A stretch of DNA of 64,000 nucleotides from Neoarius graeffei. Lineage: Eukaryota > Chordata > Actinopteri > Siluriformes > Ariidae. The DNA lies in NCBI RefSeq assembly GCF_027579695.1, contig NC_083577.1, positions 60,042,741 to 60,106,740 on the forward strand. Reading direction: 5' to 3'. A program made the position numbers and the translations under genes. The notes beneath the pieces were generated by a model. The model was given only the letters and a program-made list of their open reading frames with translations. It searched no databases and had not been told where the DNA came from. Every line of letters starts with the position of its first letter. Position 1 is the first letter of the stretch. This document shows, piece by piece, positions 50,601-62,600 of this stretch.

Positions 50601-53600
50601 CGCCTGGAGCCCCAGTCCTGTCGCTCAGCCATGCTGGCTGCGCCCACGTCCCTTTTCAGGGTGTTGACGAGAACAGTCTGGGAGCTGATAATCCCTGGCT
50701 GTAGGGCAAATTAGGAAAAGTTACAGTGCCAATAGACAGCAAGATGCAAGTCATTAAAACATTCTATGCAATAGGTACAACACAATATAACAAGTGCATC
50801 ACAGTAACAAGAAATGGTGTGTAATGTGTAAAGTCTTATCACCACACCTAGCAGCATAGACCTTTCCATATATTTCTTTCTTCTTGATCGTAGCAGTATC
50901 ACACGGACTCTGTGTGTGTGTGTGTAATTTAATTCAGGATCTCGAAGAGTAGGATTTTTTTTTTTATTTACTGATACTGCTTCTGTAACCTTAGCTTATC
51001 AGCCATGAGTTGAAATAATACTTTTTGTTACGCTTGTGTTATGACAATTTAATTCTAATTGCACACCATTATGTCCATAACATAATTATAGCAGATTAAA
51101 GTATCGTTGACTGCTACATGATGTTAACAGGGTAACTGAGGAGGAATAATGTCTGCGCTGCTTCTTACACTGAACAACTGATAAAGGAGGCAATGTCTTA
51201 ATCATTTTACACATGTTTTGCTGCTGTTTTTGTATTTAGTATTTAAACTTGTGCGTAATGATTGAGTTGCTTTGTTAATTTGTGTTTTTTGTGTGTATTA
51301 TGAAGGCACTGATGATATCTGTTCTCAGTGTTGTGATTTAATGCATGTTGAACAGAACAAATTACCTTAACCAGTGCGATTGTACAACATCACGGCTGTG
51401 GGAAAGGTTATGTTTAACGTCTAGGACTCGCTTAGTCTACTTGAGAACTGACAGACTTCGGGAGTGACGTGATTTTGGGTATCCTGTCAGTTGTCGGTCG
51501 ATACGATGCATGATAATTTCTGTAATATAAGTGAGTTATATTAGTGACTGCCACTTGGTGCTCGAGGATTTTATCACCAATCGCCACATTTGGTTTCTCG
51601 CTTCAAGCTTTTGCAAAAACTCGGAGCGCATCCATTAAGCATGCAAAGCCCATCTCAGTCATGTAAGGATTCAAACACAATGGAAAATAATGACGTGACT
51701 TGATTTATTTTCCAATAAGCGCAAGTCCCAAAATGTGTTATATCAAGTTATTTGCTGAAAGTTTATTAATAACACATGATTTTATTTATTTTTACATATT
51801 TAACTATGGCGGCACGGTGGTGTAGTGGTTAGCGCTGTCGCCTCACAGCAAGAAGGTCCTGGGTTCGAGCCCCGGGGCCGGCGAGGGCCTTTCTGTGTGG
51901 AGTTTGCATGTTCTCCCCGTGTCCGCGTGGGTTTCCTCCGGGTGCTCCGGTTTCCCCCACAGTCCAAAGACATGCAGGTTAGGTTAACTGGTGACTCTAA
52001 ATTGACCGTAGGTGTGAATGTGAGTGTGAATGGTTGTCTGTGTCTATGTGTCAGCCCTGTGATGACCTGGCGACTTGTCCAGGGTGTACCCCGCCTTTCG
52101 CCCATAGTCAGCTGGGATAGGCTCCAGCTTGCCTGCGACCCTGTAGAAGGATAAAGCGGCTAGAGATAATGAGATGAGATGAGATGAGATATTTAACTAT
52201 AGTGTCCCTGCCATATAATTTTTAAATATGAAATGTCCTATACAAGTTCTGTGAATGAACTAGTTACTATAGAAATAATACATTAGACTAAGTACGTTTA
52301 TTTTAACCGGTCACTTTTATAGTAGCATTACTACTATAGAAAATTGGTCAAGACCTTTTTGAGGAATTCAACACACTGTGGAATAACTAACTTCATAATT
52401 TTACACACCTGAAGGAAAAAAAAAGAACTTCACATGCATTGTGCTTTTTATCAATTCTTTTTCCTGACATTTAATAAAAAGTGCAGTTAATTATATTCTA
52501 TTTAAAGAGGTTTTCTTGATACTTGGCAGGTTTTGCAGAAGGCATCGGTTAAGAACTGGGGAGAATGTTCCATCAGTCCCTAGAGATCTGCTGCTTATGT
52601 CTGAGATGGTTCTTCCTCGTTTTATCATCAGTATAATACAGTACCTGAGAGATGGCTACACAGAGTCAGGTGAGGTGCATTAGTCAAATTCTTGCACTTG
52701 CAAAACAAATGTATGTTTAAAAAAAAAGTTAAGTATAAATGTCTGTGAAATAAACCATGTTGCTACTGTGTTCTAGAAACTACTACAGACAGAGATCTGC
52801 AGAAAGTCCTTCAGCAGCTGGAGCCCCAGATCTCTTTTTTGGAAGACCTCACTAAAATGGGTGGAGCCATGCGCACAGTCCTCACAAAGATCTTAACCAA
52901 TCAGCAGACCTTTAAAGAACTGAGCATGGGTAGGCATGTCCAGTTAAGCAGAACGTTTTGGTTTTATGGATGTCTTGAGTTGGGCTTGCACTGTGTGACG
53001 AGAAGTCTTTATTTAAACGCTGCTCACACCACAACACTTAGGGCGTATTCACACCTACGTTGTTTGGTCCGGACCAAACAAACCAAATTTCCCTTGGTCC
53101 GGACCTTTTGGGTTGGTCTGAATACAAACCACCGAACTCTGGTCCGGACCAAACAAGCGGACCGAGACCGAGCTGCAAGGTCGGACTCGGTCCGGACCAA
53201 AGGAACCCTGGTGCGGATCTTTTGGAGGTGTGAAAGCAGACCGGACGTAATCCGACAGTTTTGCTTTTTTGTACCTCGGGAGCTTCCGTCGTTTGTCGAG
53301 CATTATGGGAAACAGAGTCTTGACACTCCACCGCAAAGTGCAAACACTGTTTCGGTTGTCAAGGGAACCTTACAACAGTCGTTCAGTCATTCAGACCAGT
53401 GGTAGGCTAGACTACAGAGTACAAAAAATGAGTAGGGGGCAAACGTGGGCCGAGGAAGAAACGCGTACCCTTGTGGATATATGGGCAGATGTCCACATAT
53501 CTGAGCTTTTGGAGAGAACACACAAAAATGCCGACGTGTTTGCTGTATTCAGTGAGAAAATGAAGGAGAAGGGGTTCACGTGCTCCCCAGAACAATGTCG

Positions 53601-56600
53601 GCTAAAAGTGAAGAAACTCCGTCAGACCTACATTAAAATCAGGGACATTCTTTCAAAAAGTGGCGGTACTAGCGGCGCAAAAAAGAAATTCATCTATTAC
53701 GATGGATAAGGCGAATATCCCGACACATACCTCCTCCGTCTTGCGTGAAGAGCCAGAACTGTCACAACATGATGTGCGCTCATCAGCGCTATCCTCCGTA
53801 GCCGCCTTGCCCTTTGAAGTCGTCGTTGATAAATTACTTGTACAACAGCATAGTAATCGCACAATTGTGAAAACAGTAAAAACTGGAAAAAACATATAGC
53901 TTTGACATTAAAAAGAATAACAGCACGGAAAGCCTCCATGACTACTTTTGAACTTAACGCTTTGTGCGCGTGTCGTCTCTGACCAATAGCTGAACGACCT
54001 CAGGGCGCGTGGCTTTGTTGACAGATTTTGGTCCGCTTACTAAAATGTACAGTGTGAAAGCGAACCGCACCAAAATGGAAAAAAATAAAACATTTGGTTC
54101 GGACCAAAGCAAGTGAACTATCGAACTATCCTGGTCTGAATACACCCTTAATCTCTCGACACAGCGGTACGTTATCTAAAGATGCTCACAACACAAATAT
54201 GGACACAAAGGAGACTGTTGCTACTCATCTAACAGGTCTACAGGCTTCTGTCACATGCATCCATTCATTATCTGTACCAAGAGACGTGGTACATTCTGGG
54301 CAAGTCACCAACCGTTCACGAGACCATTCACGCTCTCAGTAGACCTAACCTGCATGCCTGTGGACATTGGGAGAAAACCCATGTAGGCATGGGGGGAGAA
54401 CATGCAAACTCCACAAAGAAGGGCTCCAGTCAGCTGCAAGGTTTGAACCCAGAACCTGCTTGCTGTGAGGTGATAATGCTACCCACTGTACCATTGCACC
54501 ACCTGGGCTTCTGTAATATCAGCATTGCAAAGGCCAATATTGTTATTAGGATTAACAGATGTGTAGCCAAATCCTCAAGCATTTCATAATCAGAGACTCA
54601 GATTGTTTTGCAGGTCAAGGGGCCCACAGGGCCCCTCCTGGGGGAAAAACCAGGGGCCCATTTCTACAATGGGGGGCCCAGTGATTATCCTTCAGTTGAA
54701 GCGAACCTAGTGAGCGAAGCGAGCCCAATGAACAGCTGGGGCAGCCCAGGGGCTGTTTTTTTTTCTTCTCAATTCTTTTTTTTTTTGGTATTAGAAGCCA
54801 TATGAAGCAGTGTAGATGACAAAAATCAATGCTTCAACCAAATATATTGAGATATTGTTTAATCAGTGGCAATATTTTGGAATTCAATCACAGGCCACTA
54901 TATATCACCATCTATATTATCTCATCTCATTATCTCTAGCCGCTTTATCCTGTTCTACAGGGTCGCAGGCAAGCTGGAGCCTATCCCAGCTGACTACGGG
55001 CGAAAGGTGGGGTACACCCTGGACAAGTCGCCAGGTCATCACAGGGCTGACACATAGACACAGACAACCATTCACACTCACATTCACACCTACGGTCAAT
55101 TTAGAGTCACCAGTTAACCTAACCTGCATGTCTTTGGACTGTGGGGGAAACCGGAGCACCCGGAGGAAACCCACGCGGACACGGGGAGAACATGCAAACT
55201 CCACACAGAAAGGCCCTCGCCGGCCCCGGGGCTCGAACCCGGACCTTCTTGCTGTGAGGCGACAGCGCTAACCACTACACCACCGTGCCGCCCCCTATAT
55301 TATCTCCTCCTTGTAAATTATAATTTATTTTATTAACTTGTTTTCAGTTTGGTGTAGGTCTATAGTAGTAGTAGTAGTCACCAGTAGTTGTAGTAGTTGA
55401 TGTTGCAGTAGTAGTTGTTGTTGTAAATCTAGTATGACTAATTACCTTGGGTATCAGTTTTTTCAGGTGAATGTACTCTCTTTCTGCCGAAGAATGACAA
55501 AATAGATGTATTTTTTCTTTTTTTCTTATCCATGTTTTCTTGTCTCTTTCGAATATTCGTACATAGACCGTAAGACACCACCTAGCGAAAAATCTTGCAC
55601 AAATATGTGATTTATTTAACCCACTACACACATTCTCTTCTCACACATTCATGTGATGACTCTTCAACTTGGATCAGGTTTTACTCGCTTGGGACGCTAC
55701 AAACGGGGTGGTGTAAATACACGAACGGGTCCGAACAGGTCCGACGTATATTCAGTATGGCGGTGGTCAAAACAAATTCATCCAATGCTGAAATCTGTTG
55801 AATATCCAGATAATCCAGATAATTATGTTGGAAGTTGCATATTTGTGCAAGATTTTCGATATTGAGACCATGAAGTCAAGTAATACCAGTCCCCCCAGGA
55901 TTTCGTGGGCCTTTTTTGTGATTGTTGTGGGCTAAAATGTCTGATGTTGCGGGGGTTTTCCAAAAAATTGTGATGTTTTTGTTGCGATTACATTGCGGGC
56001 GGAAGTGAAAGTTGCGAGAAATTGTTGCGATTTTCTCTTTTTGTGATTAAAATTGAGTGATATGTTAAATATTAGGTTATTACTGAAAAACTATTGATTA
56101 AAAAAACAAAGACACTGAGAAATGGTCCTATAAACAACTTTACCAATATAAAAGATTACCAGGACTACAAAAATGCAGAAAAATAGGCTTTACTTATCCA
56201 AATGCACCTGTTGGTGCAAAAGTTAAAGTGCAGAGAACCTCACAGCACAACATGAAGTTACCTTAAAATATAATATAAATGCCTCAGCTTTCATGTAAGA
56301 AAAAAAAACTATTAATACTAGTACTGTGTGCAGGCAGTCTCTCCTGAAGACTAAATTAAGCAATAATTATAAACTAATAAAATAAATGGCTCAGGCTTCA
56401 TAGAAGAAAAAAAAAACAATTTGAACAGAATCTCACAGTATGATGCTGAAGCTGCCTAAACAATGGAAAATAAAATACCATTTTGGCAAAAATGTTGGCA
56501 TCCATTAATTTCTTGTATTAAGTAAAAAATAATGTAAAGTGCACACAGTCCTTCACTGTAAACATAACACACTTTCAGTAACAGAATTTAAGCCTACATA

Positions 56601-59600
56601 AATACTGACTCACACATGCTGCTTCTCTTGAACGGAAACACGGAAGTAAGCAGTGTTGCCAGATACTGCTGACGTTTTCCAGCCCAAAATATGTTCAAAA
56701 CCTGCCAAAATGCACTTGTAATCCCCCAACTGGGCGGGAAACCGCCTAATCTGGCAAGACTGGAAGTAAGGCGGAAGGTAGTTTGTCGACGTCACTTCAA
56801 GACAACGCCAACGATTGGTCAAATTTGCGGGAAAGTTGCAGTGATTGGATATAATTGCAACACTGCCCTGAATTCGTGGGGATTGGTTGAAGTTGCAAAT
56901 CGCAACATCGTGAAATCCTGGAGGGTCTGTAATACGCCACGAAACGTTCCAAACAGGGTATAAAATGCTCGCGTCCATATTGGCCCCTGCCCCTCTCGAC
57001 AATGCGTTCATTATTCGAAATAGTGCGTCTTAGACGCGGGCGTGCCAACAATCTGAGTCTCTGCATAATGATACTTTTTTTCTTCACCAGCATGTCAGTT
57101 TGTGTTCTTGTTTACACTCCAGAAGCTTCTTGGTGTCTAAATCTACAGTGGTGCTTGAAAGTTTGTGAACCCTTTAGAATTTTTTATATTTCTGCATAAA
57201 TATGACCTAAAACATCATCAGATTTTCACACAAGTCCTAAAAGTAGATAAAGAGAACCCAGATAAAACAATTGAGACAAATATTATACTTGGTCTTTTTT
57301 TTTTTTTTTAGGAAAATGATCCAATATTGCATATCTGTGAGTGGCAAAAGGATGTGAACCTTTGCTTTCAGTATCTGGTGTGACCCCCTTGTGCAGCAAT
57401 AACTGCAGCTAAATGTTTCCGGTTACTGTTGATCAGTCCTGCACACCGGCTTGGAGGAATTTTAGCCCATTCCTCCATACAGAACAGCTTCAACTCTGGG
57501 ATGTTGGTGGGTTTCCTCATATGAACTGCTCGCTTCAGGTCCTTCCACAACATTTCGATTGGATTAAGGTCAGGACTTTGACTTGGACGTTCCAAAACAT
57601 TTAACTTTTTTCTTCTTCAACCATTCTTTGGTAGAACGACTTGTGTGCTTAGGGTCGTTGTCTTGCTGCATGACCCACCTTCTCTTGAGATTTAGTTCAT
57701 GGACAGATGTCCTGACATTTTCCTTTAGAATTCGCTGGTATAATTCAGAATTCATTGTTCCATCAATGATGGCAAGCCGTCCTGGCCCAGATGCAGCAAA
57801 ATGGGCCCAAACCATGATGCTACCACCACCATGTTTCACAGATGGGTTAAGGTTCTTATGATGGAATGCAGTGTTTTTCCTTTCTCCAAACATAACGCTC
57901 CTCATTTAAACCAAAAAGTTCTATTTTGGTCTCTTCCATCCACAAAACATTTTTCCAATAGCCTTCTGGCTTGTCCACGTGATCTTTAGCAAACTGCAGA
58001 TGAGCATCAGTGTTCTATTTGGAGAGCAGTGGCTTTCTCCTTGCAACCCTGCCATGCACACCATTGTTGTTCAGTGTTCCCCTGATGGTGGACTCATGAA
58101 CATTAACATTAGCTAAGGCAAGAGAGGCCTTCAGTTGCTTAGAAGTTACCCTGGGGTCCTTTGTGACCTCGTCGATTATTACACGCCTTGCTCTTGGAGT
58201 GATCTTTGTTGGTCGACCACTCCTGGGGAGGGTAACGATGGTCTTGAATTTCCTCCATTTGTACACAATCTGTCTGACTGTGGATTGGTGGAGTCCAAAC
58301 TCTTTAGAGATGGTTTTGTAACCTTTTCCAGCCTGATGAGCATCAACAACGCTTTTTCTGAGGTCTTCAGAAATCTCCTTTGTTCATGCCATGATACACT
58401 TCCACAAACGTGTTGTGAAGATCAGACTTTGATAGATCCCTGTTCTTTAAATAAAACAGGGTGCCCACTCACACCTGATTGTCATCCCATTGATTGAAAA
58501 CACCTGACTCTAATTTCACCTTCAAATGAACTGCTAATCCTAGAGGTTCACATACTTTTGCCACTCACAGATATGTAATATTGGATCATTTTTCTCAATA
58601 AATAAATGACCAAGTATTATAACTTTGTCTCATTTGTTTAACTGGGTTCTCTTTATCTACTTTTAGGACTTGTGTGAAAATCTGATGTTGTTTTAGGTCA
58701 TATTTATGCAGAAATAAATTCTAAAGGGTTCACAAACTTTCAAGCACCACTGTAATATAATTGCAGAAAGTATCCCACATCCAGTAAATTACTTGCAAAA
58801 AAGTTATCATATGGTGTTTCTACTTTATCCTACTGTAAGATTTTTCAGACAAAGTTAGCAGCTGTCACGAAATGTCTAGAATGGCAGACTGTCCTGGAAA
58901 GCTAATTGTTACTACTTGGTAACAATACATGTTATGTGCTGTTGGTGTCAGACTACAGTCACCCACATCTGAACTCTGATGTAAACTATCATGAAGTTAT
59001 AAAAGCTGTAATATTAAAGCAAGGGGCGTGGTGTTTTTTTTTTTTTTGGGGGGGGCACTGAAGGGAGCCATGTTTTACATTTCTTTATTTCTGTCTGACC
59101 GCAGGTCAAGAGGAGAATATGTATGCAAAGAGAAACTATGAGAAGTACCTGTCGGCACTCAAAAATTCCGGCCTGGTGTCTGTGGAGGATAAAGGGTCGG
59201 CAGGGACAACAGACTCTTCAGCTGGGGCTGGAACTGGAGCACTTGGCCTCCTGGGTAACTCTTCCTTCTTATTGGTCAGCTGCTGCTTTTATTTCCAGAT
59301 GTGTTCCAGAAGATATTCTTCAAAAGCTTTTGCACAATTATTTATTATTTTGTTTTGTCTTAGGGGCCACAGCAGCAGTCAGTCCAAATGAGGAAAATAA
59401 AGAGGTAAGAATTAAATGAGTCTTTCATGATGGAGCTACCGGCTGTTTTCTCAGGAGTAATAAGATGTAATATGCTCTATGTACTGATTATGCCACAACA
59501 CTCACATTCAAATTGCCCTGTCAGTGCTTATTTGCATACAAGAGAATATCATGCTGTGTTTTAAGCACTGTTGCAGCTAATAATACATTTTTATTTATTT

Positions 59601-59642
59601 ATTTATTTTTAGAAGCTCAGTGCTGTCTAAATAAGATGTACC

Positions 59643-59685
<43 letters not shown>

Positions 59686-62600
59686 AAATATTATTATTAT
59701 TTTATTTTATTTTTTTAAAACAGGAAGATCAGGATGGAGGGCAGAGTGTAGGCCAGAGGAAGAGAGTAAAGCTGAGTAGCAGTACCAAAGGTGAATGACG
59801 TCATCACACTGTTCTTGCTCTTGATTTATTATTTTGTTTAATTTATTTTATCTGGAAAGAGAGGTTTCTGATGGTTTGTTTCCTTTCTTGTAGATTCATC
59901 TATAATGGACATTCTAAAACATAAATGTTTTTTAGAGGAGTTATTGTTTTGGACTATTAAATACGAGTTTCCACAGAAGATGGTTACTTTTTTACTCAAC
60001 ATGTTGCCAGATCAAGACTATAAGGTACACATTTCCTACTAAAGCAGTCTGTGCGAGTTAGGATTCTTATTTATATATTTATTTATGATCACTTGGTGCA
60101 AGAGCGTATACTTCCTCAGACATGCTTTCATTTTATTGGATTACATTGCATTTTATTTTTTGCAATACTTCTTCACAGAGCAATTGGATAATGTATTATG
60201 AACCTAAGTGGCTGGCAGATTCATAAGCCATTTGACTTTCCCCTTCAGATCACTTTCACTAAAACGTTTGTCCAGCACTATGCCTTTATCATGAAGACTC
60301 TGATGAAGAGCCATGAATCAGACACGATGTCCAACCGAATAGTTCATATCAGCGTGCAGCTGTTCAGTAATGAAGAATTAGCACGTCACGTCACTGAGGA
60401 GTGCCAGCTGCTGGACATCATGGTCACTGTACTGCTCTACATGATGGAGAGCTGCCTTATCAAGAGTGAACTGCAAGGTAAACATACATGCTGGTCTTAA
60501 TTTGTTGGTGTTGAGTGATGCCTACAAAGTGCACTTGCGTGATGGATTAACTGAGTCTATATAAATCTGCAGTACAGAGATGTGAGGCTTTAACAGATGA
60601 TGCTGGTGATAGGTTTGATCAGGGAGTGTTTAATTTGAATATAATTTATTGTACTACAGACTAGTTAAATGCATGGCACTTTGGGGGGGGGGGACGACTC
60701 CTCGAATACCATTGTGATTGAAGTTGAACAAACTTCAAATCGGCTTTAAGAAACCATAAATATTTCTACCCAATGTTATGTCCAAGTTTTTTTTTTTTTA
60801 TAATGAGATGAGATGAGACCACCCCCCCCCCCCCCCCCCCGGCAAACAAAGTTTGGGGTGGGGGTGTAGGAATCACATTGTCCATCTTATAAGTGCAACT
60901 CCTCCTAAACAGTTTGATGGATTTTGATGAAACTTTATACCGTTGCAGTATACCACCTTAAGATATACATGAAAGAAAATGATCCCAGTCCAGTGTTTCA
61001 AAGGGAAGATAATTCAACTTATTCCCTTTACATATGGCAATCCAGGACAGGCTTATAAGCAGGGGGTACTCCTATAGTGAGTTTACTCACGGTTCTAGTT
61101 AATCTTGCTGAAGTGAAGCTGCAAAGATCATGTTGCTTAAAGGGGAACTGAAGTCATTTTTAAACATTGATCTAGCCAGATCACCATATCATTCCATCTC
61201 ATCTCATTATCTCTAGCCGCTTTATCCTTCTACAGGGTCGCAGGCAAGCTGGAGCCTATCCCAGCTGACTACGGGCGAAAGGCGGGGTACACCCTGGACA
61301 AGTCGCCAGGTCATCACAGGGCTGACACATAGACACAGACAACCATTCACACTCACATTCACACCTACGGTCAATTTAGAGTCACCAGTTAACCTAACCT
61401 GCATGTCTTTGGACTGTGGGGGAAACCGGAGCACCCGGAGGAAACCCACGCGGACACGGGGAGAACATGCAAACTCCACACAGAAAGGCCCTCGCCGGAC
61501 CCGGGGCTCGAACCCAGGACCTTCTTGCTGTGAGGCGACAGCGCTAACCACTACACCACCGTGCCGCCCATATCATTCCAATTTAGATTAATTTCGAGAT
61601 TCACCAGCTTCATCAGTGATGGAGTGTCAGTCCTGCACGCTGTGGCGTGTGCACCTGAAAGCGTGGCGTGTGCACCTGAAAGCATGCCTCAGGCTGCACG
61701 CACGTGCCAAGTAGACTCTGTGAACAAGGCACACCTGAGCTCAGTTAAGGAAGGACTGTGCTGATGCATTTGCGAAGTATTACGATATGCATGATCAAGC
61801 CTTTCTACCTGTTGTCTTGATTTCCTGTTTCACGATCCTTGTGCCTGTTTCTCGTTCTTGTCCTCGCTTAGCCTTTGTACTGTTTGCGCCTCGAGTGTGT
61901 GTTTTGTTTATTTTATTTATATATATATATAAAATATTTTATATATAAAAACACACACACACTGAGACTATATTTTTATTCTGTACTTTCTGCACATCCA
62001 TCCATCCATCTCCCTCGCGTGTGTGACATGGAGATTAGGCCAAAAAAAAAAATAGTGTGTTTCCGGTAACATGAAATACTAAAATAAGGTCGGTAGGTAG
62101 GAAAGGGTTTTTTTTTTTTTTTTTTGTTCGAAAAAATTAACACAAGTAAACATCTTACAAAATAGTATTTTGGCACAGAATCCTTTATACCACACATCAT
62201 AATAAAAGTGTTTTAAATCTTTAAACGAATAAAAAAAAATATCGCGAGAGGTCGAGTTATGATCTACGGAAGCGATATTTCATGATATTTTCATGTAATA
62301 ACGTGAAAACACCTTATCAAGAAATAACGTGAAAATAACGTCCTAGGCTACTTCCATTAAAAGCAGACGGCCTAGCCTAGCCTACTGTAGAACTTGGGTC
62401 GAGCAAAAACATGGCTGAATCCTGAATGACTCCTATTTGTATAAATAGGGGACTACATAGGCGGCAAAACGTAGTGTTTTTCCCTGCCATGGAAGTGCAC
62501 TTGTATACTGAAAAGGAAGCAATTTGCATTACAGCCTTGAATGAGGATTCAAAATGGTGGCTCGGCTCAGTTTTCCTTCCTCCTTCAGTATACAAGTGCA

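Noticed and set aside
52839-53405. 188-codon frame starting in ubr3 exon 3
   Set aside because: The first part is exon 3; the rest reads through the donor into the Harbinger element.
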